Positions 51,728 through 60,841 of a stretch of 64,000 nucleotides of DNA are shown here, one piece after another. The first letter of the stretch is position 1, and every line of letters starts with the position of its first letter. The stretch covers positions 1 through 64,000 of the forward strand of contig JAZQDM010000084.1 of NCBI GenBank assembly GCA_045546775.1. The letters are read 5' to 3'. Made by a program: the position numbers and the translations under genes. Source of the DNA: RGIG3002 sp045546775. GTDB taxonomy: Bacteria > Bacillota > Clostridia > Lachnospirales > Lachnospiraceae. The notes under the pieces are model-generated. The model was not told the DNA's origin and ran no database searches. It saw only the letters and a program-made list of their open reading frames with translations.

Positions 51728-52831
51728 ATGAAAACAACAACGAAGCAATTGGATAATTTTGCTTGCGCTTATCCCCTTGAGAGCGTTGCTGCTCTTGACA
51801 AAATTTTATTTGTAGACATTGAAACAACCGGTTTTACGGCCAAATCTTCTTCTTTGTACTTAATCGGTTGCGCTTATTACGAAAATGAGAACTGGTTTAT
51901 CAGACAATGGTTTGCCGAAAATGCGGAGGAAGAAAAGGAATTACTCACTTCTTTTTTTGAGTTTGCCAAAAACTACTCTCACCTCATTCATTTTAACGGC
52001 AACAATTTCGATTTACCTTATTTGACACAAAAAAGTGCACAATATGAGCTTCCATATAATTTTGATAATTTTGAAGGAATTGACCTTTACAAGCGCGTTG
52101 CGCCATACAAAAACTTTTTAAAACTGCCAAATTGCAAACAAAAAACAATCGAATTGTTTCTCGGCATCAACCGCATTGACACTTTTTCCGGCGGTGAATT
52201 AATCAGTGTTTATCACGATTATGTAAAGACACCATCCGACCACGGATTGAATGCATTGTTGCAGCACAATTACGATGATATGCAGGGAATGTTATCCATT
52301 CTTCCCATTTTGGCTTATTCCGATTTGTTTAACGGCGATGTGCGTGCAAAAAAAGTACAAGCAAATTATTATACAGATTTAAACGGTGCCAAACACCAGG
52401 AAGTGCTGATTAAAATTAAACTTCCCACTGCCCTTCCGGTTCCGGTATCTTTTACTGCACTGGGCTGCTACTTTAGCGCTTCCGGTGAAGAAGGTACAAT
52501 CAAAGTACCGCTTTTCGAGCAGGAACTGAAATATTTTTATGCCAATTTCAAAGATTATTACTATCTTCCGGCCGAAGATATTGCCATGCACAAATCCGTT
52601 GCAACTTTTGTAGATAAACAACACCGCATGCAGGCCATTGCCGCAAACTGCTACACAAGAAAATATTCTGTTTATCTTCCCCAATGGGATGTTGTGTTTG
52701 AACCATTTTACAAAAAAGAATACAAAAACAAAGAACTATATTTTGAACTGACGGATGAATTTAAAAAGGATCGGGCTGCATTTTCCAAATATGCAAACCA
52801 TATTTTAAACGCACTCGCGTCCGCATACTAA
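51728..52831 (+). CDS. YprB-like ribonuclease H-fold 3'-5' exonuclease
   Basis: The roughly 367-residue protein has a DEDD-type exonuclease domain (about 25-200): DIETTGF (first acidic pair), HFNGNNFDLPYL (third Asp), and HNYDDM (last Asp). The C-terminal part (about 200-367) has no recognised domain. The family (YprB/RNase_H_2) is found beside helicase YprA in Bacillus, but no such helicase is here. The ATG at 51728 after AAAGGG is preferred over one three codons earlier that leaves no spacing. Target nucleic acid unknown. Confidence 0.83.
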   Translation: MKTTTKQLDNFACAYPLESVAALDKILFVDIETTGFTAKSSSLYLIGCAYYENENWFIRQWFAENAEEEKELLTSFFEFAKNYSHLIHFNGNNFDLPYLTQKSAQYELPYNFDNFEGIDLYKRVAPYKNFLKLPNCKQKTIELFLGINRIDTFSGGELISVYHDYVKTPSDHGLNALLQHNYDDMQGMLSILPILAYSDLFNGDVRAKKVQANYYTDLNGAKHQEVLIKIKLPTALPVPVSFTALGCYFSASGEEGTIKVPLFEQELKYFYANFKDYYYLPAEDIAMHKSVATFVDKQHRMQAIAANCYTRKYSVYLPQWDVVFEPFYKKEYKNKELYFELTDEFKKDRAAFSKYANHILNALASAY

Positions 52832-52832
52832 C

Positions 52833-52864
52833 AAAAAACCGCCGCAATTACGCGGCGGTTTTTT
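52833..52864. terminator. Bidirectional terminator between yprB and cheR
   Basis: ACCGCCGC pairs with GCGGCGGT across 6 nt with A-run before and T-run after. It lies between convergent genes. Confidence 0.9.
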
Positions 52865-53639
52865 ATGGTTTTTCATAGTAAAATGAATTTTTACGTTCAA
52901 ATCCAACATCTTTGTGATTGATAATCTGTTCTGTGCTTCCGATGAATAACACACCACCGGGAGCCAAGGATTTTTGATATTTGCGGAAAATATCATCCTT
53001 TGCTTCTTCTGTAAAATAAATAAGCACGTTGCGGCATACAATCATATGCCATCCTGACTGATAATTATCTTTCAAAAGATTGTGCTTTTTAAATTCTACT
53101 CTGGCCTTAATTTCCGGTGAAATTTCATAGAACAGACCGTTTTTTGTAAAATATTTCTTTTTCAAATCATCCGGAACCGAAGCAATACTCTTTTCCGGAT
53201 AAATGCCTGCTTTTGCTTTTGCAATAACCTGCTCATCAATATCCGTAGCATGAATTTTAATCTGGTTTAACGGTATATGACGGGACAAAGCCATAACAAG
53301 TGAATACGGCTCATCTCCTGTCGAACAGGCTGCACTCCAGATTTTTAAATTCTTTCCGAATTTACCAATCAATTCCGGAATAATCTGCTTGTCCAAAATC
53401 TGCCACTGATCCGGATTGCGATAAAATTCAGATACGTTAATCGTTAAGTAATTTACAAATTCATCAAATAAAGCTTTGTCGTTTTTGATTGCCTGTACGT
53501 ATTTGTCATAACCAACAATTTTGTGTTTTGCAATCAATGTATCAATACGACGTTTCATCTGCTTCTCTTTGTAAGCATTTAAGTCAATCATTGTCAACTC
53601 ATATACTGCTTTTTTCAGATATTCATAATCATACGCCAT
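52863..53639 (-). CDS. cheR: CheR-type protein-glutamate methyltransferase
   Basis: CheR methylates glutamates of chemoreceptors using S-adenosylmethionine. The 258-residue protein has the N-terminal helical domain (KEKQMKRRIDTLI), NVSEFYRNPDQW (about 77-88), the SAM-binding IWSAACSTGDEPYSL (about 104-118) and VCRNVLIYF (about 205-213). No other chemotaxis gene lies nearby. It lies 64 nt downstream of the S1 gene, separated by a hairpin, so it may be its own unit. Confidence 0.93.
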   Translation of the reverse strand: MAYDYEYLKKAVYELTMIDLNAYKEKQMKRRIDTLIAKHKIVGYDKYVQAIKNDKALFDEFVNYLTINVSEFYRNPDQWQILDKQIIPELIGKFGKNLKIWSAACSTGDEPYSLVMALSRHIPLNQIKIHATDIDEQVIAKAKAGIYPEKSIASVPDDLKKKYFTKNGLFYEISPEIKARVEFKKHNLLKDNYQSGWHMIVCRNVLIYFTEEAKDDIFRKYQKSLAPGGVLFIGSTEQIINHKDVGFERKNSFYYEKP

Positions 53640-53661
53640 AGTAACAACCCCTATTAAAGTT

Positions 53662-53691
53662 CATTCCTATATGAATACTCATATAGGAATG
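53662..53691 (-). terminator. Long perfect hairpin after the S1 gene
   Basis: CATTCCTATATGA and TCATATAGGAATG form a 13-bp perfect stem with a 4-nt loop. It lies between the cheR start and the S1 stop. The following T-tract on the minus strand is weak, so it is a possible terminator or operator for cheR. It is close to the cheR Shine-Dalgarno region. Confidence 0.5.
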
Positions 53692-53703
53692 ATTATTTTT
53701 ATC

Positions 53704-54852
53704 TTATTCTTCTGTCTCTGCTTCTTCTGCAATAACTGCATCAATATCAACGGAAACAACATCTTCATCAGATTCTTCTACTGCTTCTTCTGTCGGTTCC
53801 GGTGCAAACATTGCTTTTACACTTAAACTGATTTTTTTGTCTGCTTCGTTGAAATCAACAACTTTTGCTGTTACTTCATCACCTGTCTTCAAAACATCTG
53901 ACGGTTTCTCTACATGATCTTTAGAGATCTGAGAAACATGAAGCAATGCATCAATACCTGTTTCTAATTCAACAAACGCACCAAAATCTGTCATTCTTGC
54001 AACAGTACCTGTTACAACGTTGCCTACTGCATATTTTTCAGCAGCATCTTTCCAAGGATTCTGGTCTTCGAATTTCATGCTGAGTGCAATTTTTGTACCT
54101 GTAATGTCTTTGATAAGAACATTTACTTTGTCGCCAACTTTGAATGTCTTTTTCGGGCTTTCTACTCTACCCCAAGACATTTCGGAAATATGAAGCAATC
54201 CGTCTGCTCCGCCAAGATCGATAAATGCACCGAAGTCTGTTACATTCTTAACAGTACCTTCTACTACATCTCCAGCCTTGATATTTGCAAACAATGTTTC
54301 CTGCAATTTTGCTTTTTCTGCAGCTACTAACTGTCTGCGGTCACCGATGTATCTTCTTCTCTTCGGATTGTATTCGCTGATTACGAATTCAATCTCCTGT
54401 CCTGCATATTTGGACAAGTCTTTTTCATAAGTATCAGATACAAGGCTTGCCGGGATGAAGATTCTAACTTCTTCCACGATAACGCTTAATCCGCCATCTA
54501 ATACTTGGGAAACTGTTGCTTTCAACACTTCTTTGTTGTTGAATGCTTCTTCTATTCTCTTGTTTCCACTGTCTGCCGCAAGTCTCTTATAAGTAAGAAT
54601 AACGTGGCCTTCTCCATCATTTACTTTCAATACTTTGACTTCCATGGTGTCGCCCGGTTTTGCAACCGTTGTAAGGTCAACGTTCGGTTCGTTTGTGTAT
54701 TCGTTTCTTGTAAGAATACCGTCTGACTTATATCCGATGTTAAGAACGATTTCTTCCGGTTTAACATCGATTACCGTACCTTCGACTACCTCTCCTGCAT
54801 GTATTGTCTTAAATGATTCTTCTAACATTTGTTCAAAAGTTAATTCTGACAT
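53704..54852 (-). CDS. Ribosomal protein S1-like protein with four S1 domains
   Basis: The 382-residue protein has four S1 RNA-binding motifs. The third (GTVKNVTDFGAFIDLG, about 193-208) and fourth (GTVARMTDFGAFVELE, about 278-293) are the best conserved; the first two are more distant. E. coli S1 has six. In Clostridia the related gene is sometimes fused to ispH; here its ATG overlaps the ispH 3' end by 20 nt, and its GAGGAGG Shine-Dalgarno lies inside ispH. The acidic C-terminal tail is typical. It probably helps mRNA binding to the ribosome. Confidence 0.92.
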   Translation of the reverse strand: MSELTFEQMLEESFKTIHAGEVVEGTVIDVKPEEIVLNIGYKSDGILTRNEYTNEPNVDLTTVAKPGDTMEVKVLKVNDGEGHVILTYKRLAADSGNKRIEEAFNNKEVLKATVSQVLDGGLSVIVEEVRIFIPASLVSDTYEKDLSKYAGQEIEFVISEYNPKRRRYIGDRRQLVAAEKAKLQETLFANIKAGDVVEGTVKNVTDFGAFIDLGGADGLLHISEMSWGRVESPKKTFKVGDKVNVLIKDITGTKIALSMKFEDQNPWKDAAEKYAVGNVVTGTVARMTDFGAFVELETGIDALLHVSQISKDHVEKPSDVLKTGDEVTAKVVDFNEADKKISLSVKAMFAPEPTEEAVEESDEDVVSVDIDAVIAEEAETEE

Positions 54853-55681
54853 AATTTTGAACCTCCTCGATAATATTGTTTGGGGTCGATGCCCCGGCAG
54901 TGATTCCGATCAGTCGAACAGCTTTAGGTAATTTCAAGTTTAAGTCATCCAGTGTTTGTATGAAATAAGTGTTTTCGCACTCTTTACTGCAAATCTCGTA
55001 CAACTTGCGAGTGTTGGAACTATGCTTACCACCTATTACTATCATAACATCGACTAAAGCAGCTATCTCCTTTGCCTCTGTCTGCCTTTCTTCTGTTGCG
55101 TTACATATAGTATTCACAACACTAACATTGTAACCTTTTTTTTGAAATATTTCAACCAATTCTTTAAATTTGTTGTAATTAAATGTCGTTTGGGCTACCA
55201 TGCATATGTTTTGACCCGTTTTTTCGGAAAATTGTTGCGCTTCTTCCTCCGTTTCTATCACCGTTGCATCCGTTTTACACCAGCCTTTGATGCCTTCTAC
55301 TTCCGGATGATTCTCATTACCGATGATGACAATTTTGTTGCCTTTTTCGCTTTCTTCCGCCACAATTTTGTGAATACGCTTTACAAACGGACAGGTTGCA
55401 TCTACGCATTCCAGCCCCCGTTCCTCAATAATGGAATAAATTTCTTTCGCCACGCCGTGGGAACGGATAATGACCGTGCCTTCCGAAAGCTTCATCAAGT
55501 CTTCTTTTGTCTCTATAACAGAAACACCCTTTTTCTCCAAATCCTTCACCACTTCTTCGTTGTGAATAATTGGACCAAAAGTATATATTTTTCCACCTTT
55601 TTCAATTTGTTCGTAAACAGTCTGTACAGCGCGTTTTACGCCAAAACAAAATCCGGCACTTTTTGCAAGTTTGACTTCCAT
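54833..55681 (-). CDS. ispH: 4-hydroxy-3-methylbut-2-enyl diphosphate reductase
   Basis: IspH is the last enzyme of the non-mevalonate isoprenoid pathway. The 282-residue protein has the three cysteines that hold the iron-sulfur cluster: GFCFGVKRAV (C12), DATCPFVKR (near 96) and NTICNATEERQ (near 193). HxxE-type conserved residues (IIHNEEVV, SHGV, NHPEV) are also present. It is 50 nt after cmk and overlaps the S1 gene, matching the cmk-ispH-rpsA order common in Clostridia. Confidence 0.96.
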   Translation of the reverse strand: MEVKLAKSAGFCFGVKRAVQTVYEQIEKGGKIYTFGPIIHNEEVVKDLEKKGVSVIETKEDLMKLSEGTVIIRSHGVAKEIYSIIEERGLECVDATCPFVKRIHKIVAEESEKGNKIVIIGNENHPEVEGIKGWCKTDATVIETEEEAQQFSEKTGQNICMVAQTTFNYNKFKELVEIFQKKGYNVSVVNTICNATEERQTEAKEIAALVDVMIVIGGKHSSNTRKLYEICSKECENTYFIQTLDDLNLKLPKAVRLIGITAGASTPNNIIEEVQNYVRINF

Positions 55682-55731
55682 AACACACCTTTCCTTTCCT
55701 CATTCACGATATTTTTCAAAATATTTATATT

Positions 55732-56388
55732 TTATTTGCAAAGAGAAATAATGGCTTCCACCACTTCATCAATTGTCATGTCGGAAGAATCTACAAGGGT
55801 AGCATCTTCTGCCTGACGCAATGGCGAAATCTCTCTTGTCATATCGCGGTGGTCTCTTTCTTCGATATCTTTTTCAATTTGCGCCAAATCACAACTTTCA
55901 CCTTTTGCAGTAAGTTCGTCGTAGCGACGCTTCGCGCGGACTGCTGTGCTTGCCGTCAAATACACCTTTGTATCCGCATTCGGGAGTACACACGTACCGA
56001 TGTCGCGCCCATCCATCACCACATCGCTTTTCGCTGCAAGCTCTTTTTGCAGCTGCACTAATTTTTCGCGCACTTTTCCGTTTGCACTGCTCACCGAAGC
56101 CATATTACCTACTTCTTCCGTGCGGATAAAACCGTTTACGTTTTCTCCGTTCAACAGCACAATCTGCTCTCCGTTTTCATAAGCAATGGAAATATCCGCT
56201 TTTTGGCATACTTCCTCGATTTTTGCAGTGTCATCTTTGTCCACACCTTCCCGAATCAAAAAAAGTGCCATAGCACGGTACATTGCGCCCGTATCCACAT
56301 AAATATAATTCAGTTTTTTTGCAATCTTTTTTGCGATGGTACTTTTTCCGGCGCCTGCCGGTCCATCAATGGCAATATTATAACTCAT
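55732..56388 (-). CDS. cmk: Cytidylate kinase
   Basis: Cmk phosphorylates CMP and dCMP. The 218-residue protein has the P-loop GPAGAGKSTIAK (about 9-20), DTGAMYRA (about 32-39), GRDIGTCVLPNAD (about 127-139) and RDHRDMTREISPL (cited from the lid). It lies 17 nt after the HI0933-type gene. Length normal. Confidence 0.96.
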   Translation of the reverse strand: MSYNIAIDGPAGAGKSTIAKKIAKKLNYIYVDTGAMYRAMALFLIREGVDKDDTAKIEEVCQKADISIAYENGEQIVLLNGENVNGFIRTEEVGNMASVSSANGKVREKLVQLQKELAAKSDVVMDGRDIGTCVLPNADTKVYLTASTAVRAKRRYDELTAKGESCDLAQIEKDIEERDHRDMTREISPLRQAEDATLVDSSDMTIDEVVEAIISLCK

Positions 56389-56405
56389 ACTCTGTTTCTC
56401 CTATC

Positions 56406-57710
56406 TCAGTTTTTATCATCACACTTTGCCGCATCGCATCCTGCCAGATATCCTGTCGACCAGGCAATTTGTAAATTAAATCCTCCGGTCAACGCATCCA
56501 CATCAAGCACTTCGCCTGCAAAATATAGTCCTTTTACTTTTTTGGACTCCATCGTTGACGGATTTACATTCTTTGTACTGACACCGCCCATAGTGATAAT
56601 GGCTTCTTTGATTTCCCTCGTTCCTGTTACGGTAAGCGGCAATTTTTTGATCAATTCCACAAAAGACTTTCTTTCTTCTTTGAAAATCACATTTACTTTT
56701 TTCTCCGGGTCAATTCCGGATAACTTTATCATAACCGGAATCAGTTTGGACGGGAAAAGTCCACCCAGACTGTTTTTAAACTGCTTGTTTTTATTCTCTT
56801 CAAAGTCCCTCAAAAGGCGTTTATCCAACTGTTCCTCAGAAAGTGCCGGCTTTAAATCAATAAAAAGACTGACTCTCTTTCCAAAAGCCTTTTTGGAATA
56901 AAAGCTGCTTCCGCTCAACACAAGCGGACCACTTACACCAAAATGTGTAAAAAGCATTTCACCAAAACCGGAATACAACTCTTTTTTTCCGTCTTTCAGC
57001 ACAAGAGATACATTTTTCAAAGAAAGACCCTGCAATTCTTTGCACCAGTCCTCTTCTACCACAAGCGGAACTAGTCCCGGCACAGCATCTACAAACTTAT
57101 GTCCGGTTTCTTCTGCAAAGCGGTAGCCGTCCCCGTCCGAACCGGTGAGCGGATAAGAAATACCGCCGGTAGCTACAATAACCGCATCTGCCTCCACGCG
57201 GTTTCCGTCCTTAAGCAATACGCCTGTTATTTTGTAGGTTGGTGCCTTTTTATCCTCCGGCTCTGCACAGTCATTTTGCTCAAAAAGCAACTCTTTTACG
57301 GTTGTATTCAAATGGATTTGCACCCGTTCTTCTTTTAGCTTCCTTGTAAGTGCAGCAATGACATCGGAAGAATGGTCTGAAACCGGAAATACTCTCTCTC
57401 CGCGTTCTATTTTCAGCGGGCATCCTGCCTTTTCAAAAAAATCCATCACCGCCCGATTATCAAATGAGTAAAAAGCACTGTATAGAAACTTTTCGTTACT
57501 GATTACATTGTTGAACAAATCCTGTACCTCACAGGCGTTCGTCACATTGCATCGCCCTTTTCCTGTAATAAATACTTTTTTACCAAGCTTTTCATTTTTT
57601 TCATACAAAAGCACTTGTGCGCCGGTGCCTGCTTCTCTTGCTGATTTTGCTGCCATATAGGCCGCCATCATTCCGGCTGCTCCGCCGCCGATAACAACTA
57701 TATTATTCAT
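56406..57710 (-). CDS. HI0933/YtfP-like family FAD-dependent oxidoreductase
   Basis: The 434-residue protein has an N-terminal dinucleotide-binding motif VIGGGAAGMMAAYMA (about 5-19), GKKVFITGKGRCNVTN (family signature, about 42-57), ATGGISYPLTGSDGDG near 185-200, and a C-terminal GLYFAGEVLDVDALTGGFNLQIAWSTG (cited as AGEVLDVDALTGGFNLQIA). The family is flavin-containing, and its physiological substrate is unknown. It overlaps rpiR by 8 nt and precedes cmk by 17 nt, a widespread neighbour pair in Clostridia. Confidence 0.9.
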   Translation of the reverse strand: MNNIVVIGGGAAGMMAAYMAAKSAREAGTGAQVLLYEKNEKLGKKVFITGKGRCNVTNACEVQDLFNNVISNEKFLYSAFYSFDNRAVMDFFEKAGCPLKIERGERVFPVSDHSSDVIAALTRKLKEERVQIHLNTTVKELLFEQNDCAEPEDKKAPTYKITGVLLKDGNRVEADAVIVATGGISYPLTGSDGDGYRFAEETGHKFVDAVPGLVPLVVEEDWCKELQGLSLKNVSLVLKDGKKELYSGFGEMLFTHFGVSGPLVLSGSSFYSKKAFGKRVSLFIDLKPALSEEQLDKRLLRDFEENKNKQFKNSLGGLFPSKLIPVMIKLSGIDPEKKVNVIFKEERKSFVELIKKLPLTVTGTREIKEAIITMGGVSTKNVNPSTMESKKVKGLYFAGEVLDVDALTGGFNLQIAWSTGYLAGCDAAKCDDKN

Positions 57711-58635
57711 CGTCTGCTTCCTTTGTCAGAGACGGATAATTAAACATACCGTCCTCATCAATGAAGTTAATTTCATCGTTCAAATATACTTGATAATTGT
57801 TCCATGCATATTCCAACTGTTCCAAATTTTGTTTTACTTCTTCCGGGCACTTCAAGCATAACGCTACTACAAGTGCATTGATTACACTAAGCGGCGCAAC
57901 AAGAGAATCTACAATTGAAACCATGTCGCTTCTTGCAAGCAAATTGCAGGAAGAATACAAATTCATTGGGGAATGGATACTGTCTGTAATGGTGATAACT
58001 TTCGCATTCCTATCGTTTGCAAACTCCATCGCTTTCAACGTTCTCATGGAATAACGAGGGAAACTGATACCGATAATGGCATCCTGCTCATCAATTCGAA
58101 TCATCTGTTCAAACATTTCACTTACACTGGTAGACCGCAATAACTGCACGCCACCTCGAATCATATGCAAATAAAAATGTAAAAAGTCTGCAAGCGGTTC
58201 ACAACTTCGCATACCAACAATATAAATATTTTTTGCATTTAATATAATATCCACCGCAGTCTCAAATGCAACCGCGTCCATATTCACTATCGTATCCTGA
58301 ATCTTTTCAATATCCGCCGAAAGAACCGAGTTCAAAATCTCCGACTGGGAGCTTCTACCATATTTTGCCCCCATCTTCTGTACTACATTCAACTTATTTT
58401 TTACCCATTCTTCCAACGCTTTTTGAAATTCAGGGTAACCGTCATAACCGATACCGGATGCGAAACGCACTACTGTGGATTCGCTGATACCAAGTGTCTC
58501 ACCAAGTTTTGCCGCCGTCATAAAAACTGCCTGATCATAATGCTCTTCAATAAAAGAGGCAATGACTTTGTGGCTCTTGCTCATATTGTTATAATGTTCG
58601 TTGATTCTGGATATAATATCGTACTGGTTTTCCAT
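57703..58635 (-). CDS. MurR/RpiR family transcriptional regulator
   Basis: The 310-residue protein has an N-terminal helix-turn-helix domain of the RpiR type (about 1-80, GISESTVVRFASGIGYDGYPEFQ, cited as SESTVVRFASGIGYDGY) and a C-terminal SIS sugar-phosphate-binding domain (about 120-255, IYIVGMRSCEPLADF and VITITDSIHSP). Such proteins usually respond to phosphosugars. No sugar operon is adjacent; it lies between a TetR gene and the HI0933 gene in a housekeeping operon. Its ligand is unknown. Confidence 0.92.
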   Translation of the reverse strand: MENQYDIISRINEHYNNMSKSHKVIASFIEEHYDQAVFMTAAKLGETLGISESTVVRFASGIGYDGYPEFQKALEEWVKNKLNVVQKMGAKYGRSSQSEILNSVLSADIEKIQDTIVNMDAVAFETAVDIILNAKNIYIVGMRSCEPLADFLHFYLHMIRGGVQLLRSTSVSEMFEQMIRIDEQDAIIGISFPRYSMRTLKAMEFANDRNAKVITITDSIHSPMNLYSSCNLLARSDMVSIVDSLVAPLSVINALVVALCLKCPEEVKQNLEQLEYAWNNYQVYLNDEINFIDEDGMFNYPSLTKEADDE

Positions 58636-58643
58636 GTTAACCC

Positions 58644-59201
58644 TTATCTCTGCTGCGTTCTAAATGCAAAATAAGCATCCTGAAGCATCATTGCAGTTTC
58701 CCTTTCATTCAAATCATAATCACCCGTAATCGCCATACATGCCGCGCCGTGAATCAACATCCACATATGCATAAACATTCCACTCGGGTCTTTACAACCT
58801 TCTTCTTTTGCCCTGTTAATTTCCTGCACAACAGCGCCTTGCTTTCCGTTTATAATCTCATAAAAGCTTTTTCCGTTGCTGTTGCTTTCCAAAAAGAGCA
58901 TCCGGAATAAATTGCCCTCTTTTTGCGCAAAACGGATATATGCCATACCTAAATCTACAAAAGGAACATCTTTTCTTTTTTCGCTGTCATTAAAAAAATC
59001 TTCATAAAAAGCAACTGCTCTTTCAAACAAATCCTGTCCTAATTCTTCCATGTTCTTGTACACGCGGAAAATCGGTTGTGTGGAACACTCTGCCTTTGCC
59101 GCAAGCTTTCTGGCGGTCACAGCTGCAAAGCCTTCCTCTCTTGTCATTGCGAATGCACAATCTAAAATTTTTTCTAATGTAATGGATTCTTTTCTTGCCA
59201 T
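58644..59201 (-). CDS. TetR/AcrR family transcriptional regulator
   Basis: The 185-residue protein has a TetR helix-turn-helix domain (about 5-55: ILDCAFAMTREEGFAAVTARKLA, cited as FAMTREEGFAAVTARKLA, then CSTQPIFRVYKNMEEL). The C-terminal part has the all-helical ligand domain of a TetR-WHG-like group (MWMLIHGAACMAI). Two palindromes in its own promoter suggest autoregulation. It is first in an operon with rpiR, HI0933, cmk, ispH and rpsA. The ligand is unknown. Confidence 0.9.
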   Translation of the reverse strand: MARKESITLEKILDCAFAMTREEGFAAVTARKLAAKAECSTQPIFRVYKNMEELGQDLFERAVAFYEDFFNDSEKRKDVPFVDLGMAYIRFAQKEGNLFRMLFLESNSNGKSFYEIINGKQGAVVQEINRAKEEGCKDPSGMFMHMWMLIHGAACMAITGDYDLNERETAMMLQDAYFAFRTQQR

Positions 59202-59236
59202 AATACTCCTCTCCCATCATCCAAAAAACGAAGACG

Positions 59237-59278
59237 ATAACATCTGTTATTGTACTATTTTATAACAGCTGTTGTCAA
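59237..59278 (-). promoter_or_regulatory. tetR promoter with two palindromic operators
   Basis: On the minus strand a perfect -35 TTGACA (59273-59278) and -10 TACAAT (59249-59254) are 18 bp apart. ATAACATCTGTTAT (59237-59250) overlaps the -10 and start region. ATAACAGCTGTTGT (59262-59275) overlaps the -35. Both share ATAACA-N2-TGTT and their centres are 25 bp apart. Confidence 0.8.
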
Positions 59279-59302
59279 GGGAATCTGCCATAAAGATTTC
59301 AA

Positions 59303-59327
59303 TAAAAAGGGAACCTTTCGGTCCCCT
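59303..59327 (-). terminator. Terminator of the decarboxylase operon
   Basis: On the minus strand GGGGACC pairs with GGTTCCC across 4 nt (GAAA loop, one G-T pair) and is followed by TTTTTATTG. It lies about 50 nt after the oadA stop codon. Confidence 0.85.
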
Positions 59328-59377
59328 TCGTGTACTTAACATATTTGACTTTCATTCATCAAATCGGCGAAAACAAC

Positions 59378-60805
59378 TTATACCGGATATGCTCCGTTCT
59401 TTGTATCTGCCTGTGTCATATCAACTTTATCCTGCTGCGCCTGACGATATTTGAAGTAATCGGTTGCAACTTGCGGGAACAATGCGTAAGAGAGAACGTC
59501 CTCGTCCTGCTGTTTCCACTCTTTCATTTCTGCTTCCAATTTATCAAGCTCGTTTTCGATAAGGTCCGCCGGACGGCATGTAATACGTTCTTCACCCGGA
59601 ATAACTTTATCGATAACTTCCTGATTCATCGGTTTTACAGTCTGACCGTATTCACCGCGAAGCACTGCTTTTGTTTCTTTTGTAGCCATTTTGTATCTTT
59701 CGCCCATAAGTACGTTAAATACAGCCTGTGTACCAACAATCTGGGAAGAAGGTGTAACAAGTGGCGGTTCACCCAAGTCTTTACGAACCTGCGGAATTTC
59801 TTTTAATACATCATAGTATTTGTCTTCTGCATTTTGCTCTTTCAACTGGCTAACCATGTTGGACAACATACCACCCGGTACCTGATACAACAATGTCTTA
59901 ATATCAACACCCATAACCTTCGGATTGAGAAGTCCGTTTGCAAGACACTCATCTCTGTAAGGTCTGAAGTAATCCGCGATTTCTGCAAGTAAGTTCTGGT
60001 CATAACCGGTATCGTATTCTGTACCTCTGAATGTTTCAACCATAACTTCTGTAGCAGGCTGTGAAGTACCCATAGCAAGCGGTGACATTGCACAGTCAAT
60101 TACGTCTACACCAGCCTCTACTGCTTTCAAATATGTCATACTTGCCACACCGGAAGTATAATGTGTATGAAGCTGAATCGGAAGGTCTGTAACGCTCTTC
60201 ATAGCAGAAATCAATTCGGTTGCTTTGTACGGAACCAAAAGACCGGCCATATCTTTGATACAGATAGAATCTGCTCCCATTGCCTCAATTTTCTTAGCCA
60301 TATCTGTCCAGTACTCTAATGTGTACGCATCACCTAATGTATAAGAAAGGGCAATCTGCGCATGTCCTCTGCCTTCCTGCTGTTTGATTTTGTTTGTTGC
60401 GTCAACTGCAGCCTGCAAGTTGCGCAAGTCGTTCAAACAGTCAAAAATACGGATGATATCAATTCCGTTTGCCACAGATTTCTGAACGAAGTATTCTACT
60501 ACGTCATCTGCATACGGTCTATATCCTAAAATATTCTGACCTCTAAACAACATCTGTAATTTTGTATTTTTAAATCCGTCTCTTAACTTTCTAAGTCTTT
60601 CCCACGGATCTTCTTTCAAGAAACGTAAAGATGCATCAAATGTCGCACCACCCCAGCATTCTACGGAATGATATCCGACTTTATCCATTTTTTCCGTAAT
60701 CGGAAGCATGAATTCAGTAGGCATTCTTGTTGCGATTAAGGACTGGTGAGCATCACGTAAAATAGTTTCCGTAATTTTAATCGGTTTTTTCACCTGCTCT
60801 GACAT
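59378..60805 (-). CDS. oadA: Oxaloacetate decarboxylase/carboxyltransferase alpha subunit (carboxyltransferase domain only)
   Basis: The 475-residue protein has the pyruvate/oxaloacetate carboxyltransferase TIM barrel: TETILRDAHQSLIATRM near the N-terminus (metal Asp), FDCLNDLRN, the metal-binding histidines in LHTHYTSG, and ALGM-type MAMGTSQPATE-like PLAMGTSQPATE. The conserved C-terminal PYC domain follows. There is no biotinyl domain at its end; this lies in a separate gene at 62037. It moves CO2 from oxaloacetate to biotin. It is last in the operon, 36 nt after oadB. Confidence 0.94.
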   Translation of the reverse strand: MSEQVKKPIKITETILRDAHQSLIATRMPTEFMLPITEKMDKVGYHSVECWGGATFDASLRFLKEDPWERLRKLRDGFKNTKLQMLFRGQNILGYRPYADDVVEYFVQKSVANGIDIIRIFDCLNDLRNLQAAVDATNKIKQQEGRGHAQIALSYTLGDAYTLEYWTDMAKKIEAMGADSICIKDMAGLLVPYKATELISAMKSVTDLPIQLHTHYTSGVASMTYLKAVEAGVDVIDCAMSPLAMGTSQPATEVMVETFRGTEYDTGYDQNLLAEIADYFRPYRDECLANGLLNPKVMGVDIKTLLYQVPGGMLSNMVSQLKEQNAEDKYYDVLKEIPQVRKDLGEPPLVTPSSQIVGTQAVFNVLMGERYKMATKETKAVLRGEYGQTVKPMNQEVIDKVIPGEERITCRPADLIENELDKLEAEMKEWKQQDEDVLSYALFPQVATDYFKYRQAQQDKVDMTQADTKNGAYPV

Positions 60806-60841
60806 AATCTATTTCCTCCTGTTTTTCGTCTTATTTTCAAT

